Source: Anaerolineae bacterium
GTDB taxonomy: Bacteria > Chloroflexota > Anaerolineae > Aggregatilineales > Phototrophicaceae
DNA length: 6,749 nucleotides
Reading direction: 5' to 3'
Assembly: GCA_020848855.1 (NCBI GenBank)
Contig: JADLHH010000319.1
Location: forward strand, 1 to 6,749
Part shown: one piece after another, positions 6,532 through 6,749 of the stretch
Layout: every line of letters begins with the position of its first letter
Position numbering within the stretch: position 1 is the stretch's first letter
The notes under the pieces: generated by a model
Databases searched by the model: none
Told to the model about the DNA's origin: nothing
The model's input: only the letters and a program-made list of their open reading frames with translations
Program-made: the position numbers and the translations under genes

Positions 6532-6565
6532 CGCAAAGGCGCAAAGAAAAAGGAAAGACGCAAAG
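6532..6565 (+). repeat. Degenerate CGCAAAG octamer repeat
   Basis: CGCAAAG occurs at 6532-6538, 6540-6546 and 6559-6565, with a decayed copy AGGAAAG at 6551-6557. The spacing is 8, 11 and 8 nt, that is, a period of 8 with a 3-nt insertion. It lies 10 bp after the methyltransferase stop codon. Short arrays of this CGCAAAGR type are, as I recall, scattered between genes in several bacterial phyla; their function is not known to me. Confidence 0.7.
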
Positions 6566-6614
6566 CAGGAATACTCAGTCAGGGCTATCGCTTACGAGAC
6601 GTATGACCATCGTT

Positions 6615-6642
6615 TTGAGCGTCCCCGGCTGCCTGTTATCAT
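6615..6642 (+). promoter_or_regulatory. Putative promoter for the oligoendopeptidase F gene
   Basis: TTGAGC (6615-6620; 4 of 6 to TTGACA) is followed after 16 nt by TATCAT (6637-6642), and TGT (6634-6636) just before it makes an extended -10. Transcription would begin near 6649, about 30 nt before the ATG. This is the best-formed promoter in the window. Confidence 0.55.
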
Positions 6643-6663
6643 CACGTCAATTTGAATGGCTCA

Positions 6664-6670
6664 AGAGGAG
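6664..6670 (+). promoter_or_regulatory. Ribosome-binding site of the oligoendopeptidase F gene
   Basis: AGAGGAG (6664-6670) lies 8 nt ahead of the ATG at 6679, an optimal arrangement that supports this start. Confidence 0.8.
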
Positions 6671-6678
6671 CGGAAATC

Positions 6679-6749
6679 ATGCTCAACGTACTGCCGCGCA
6701 GCGAGATCGCGCCGGAATACAAATGGAACGCCGAAAGCATCTTCGAGAC
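6679..6749 (+). CDS. pepF: Oligoendopeptidase F (M3 family), first 23 residues; runs off the right edge
   Basis: Only 23 codons are in the window. They read LPRSEIAPEYKWNAESIFE (5-23) after MLNV, which fits the N-terminal signature of M3B oligoendopeptidase F (leucine-proline, Arg-Ser/Glu, then a conserved Trp and an ESIF/E-type motif). These are cytoplasmic zinc endopeptidases that cut short peptides; the HExxH active site would lie far beyond the window edge. The start is fixed by a strong ribosome-binding site and a promoter just upstream. The call rests on a short stretch, so another M3-family oligopeptidase remains possible. Confidence 0.7.
   Translation, partial: MLNVLPRSEIAPEYKWNAESIFE

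Noticed and set aside
6615..6664. TTGAGC and GCTCAA as a long-range inverted repeat
   Set aside because: Six-base arms separated by 38 nt are expected by chance; the left arm is better explained as a -35 box.

Overview
The window is GC-rich bacterial DNA with dense, mostly co-directional genes. It reads best as a chromosomal segment of a member of Chloroflexota (Anaerolineae-like). That placement is inferred from the style of the short exported M1 peptidase, the Clp unfoldase sequence and the overall base composition; there is no rRNA or other decisive marker. Nothing points to a phage, plasmid, insertion sequence or CRISPR array.

Layout: five genes lie on the minus strand, read from right to left. 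Two tandem paralogous proteins of no family I recognise (5512-4169 and 4165-2879) are separated by 3 bp. A perfect 9-bp hairpin lies over the stop codon of the second one. Next comes an exported M1-family metallopeptidase (2742-1315), followed 20 bp later by a small protein made only of a double Clp N-terminal domain (1294-836). After a 235-bp gap comes the start of a full-size Clp AAA+ unfoldase (600 to beyond the left edge). On the plus strand, diverging from the paralog pair across a 241-bp intergenic region, is a glycine/sarcosine N-methyltransferase-like SAM-dependent methyltransferase (5754-6521). It is followed by a short degenerate CGCAAAG octamer repeat and the first 23 codons of an oligoendopeptidase F gene (6679 to beyond the right edge).

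How it fits together: three of the seven genes clearly concern protein turnover or unfolding (Clp unfoldase, M1 peptidase, PepF). The stand-alone Clp-N protein aligns end to end with the N-domain of the neighbouring unfoldase, so it may share or compete for the same substrates or adaptors. The paralog pair is the least explained part: both proteins are soluble, start with a beta-rich Ig-like region and end in a conserved helical region. Three putative promoters (two plus, one minus) share an extended -10 form (TGn-TATNNT).
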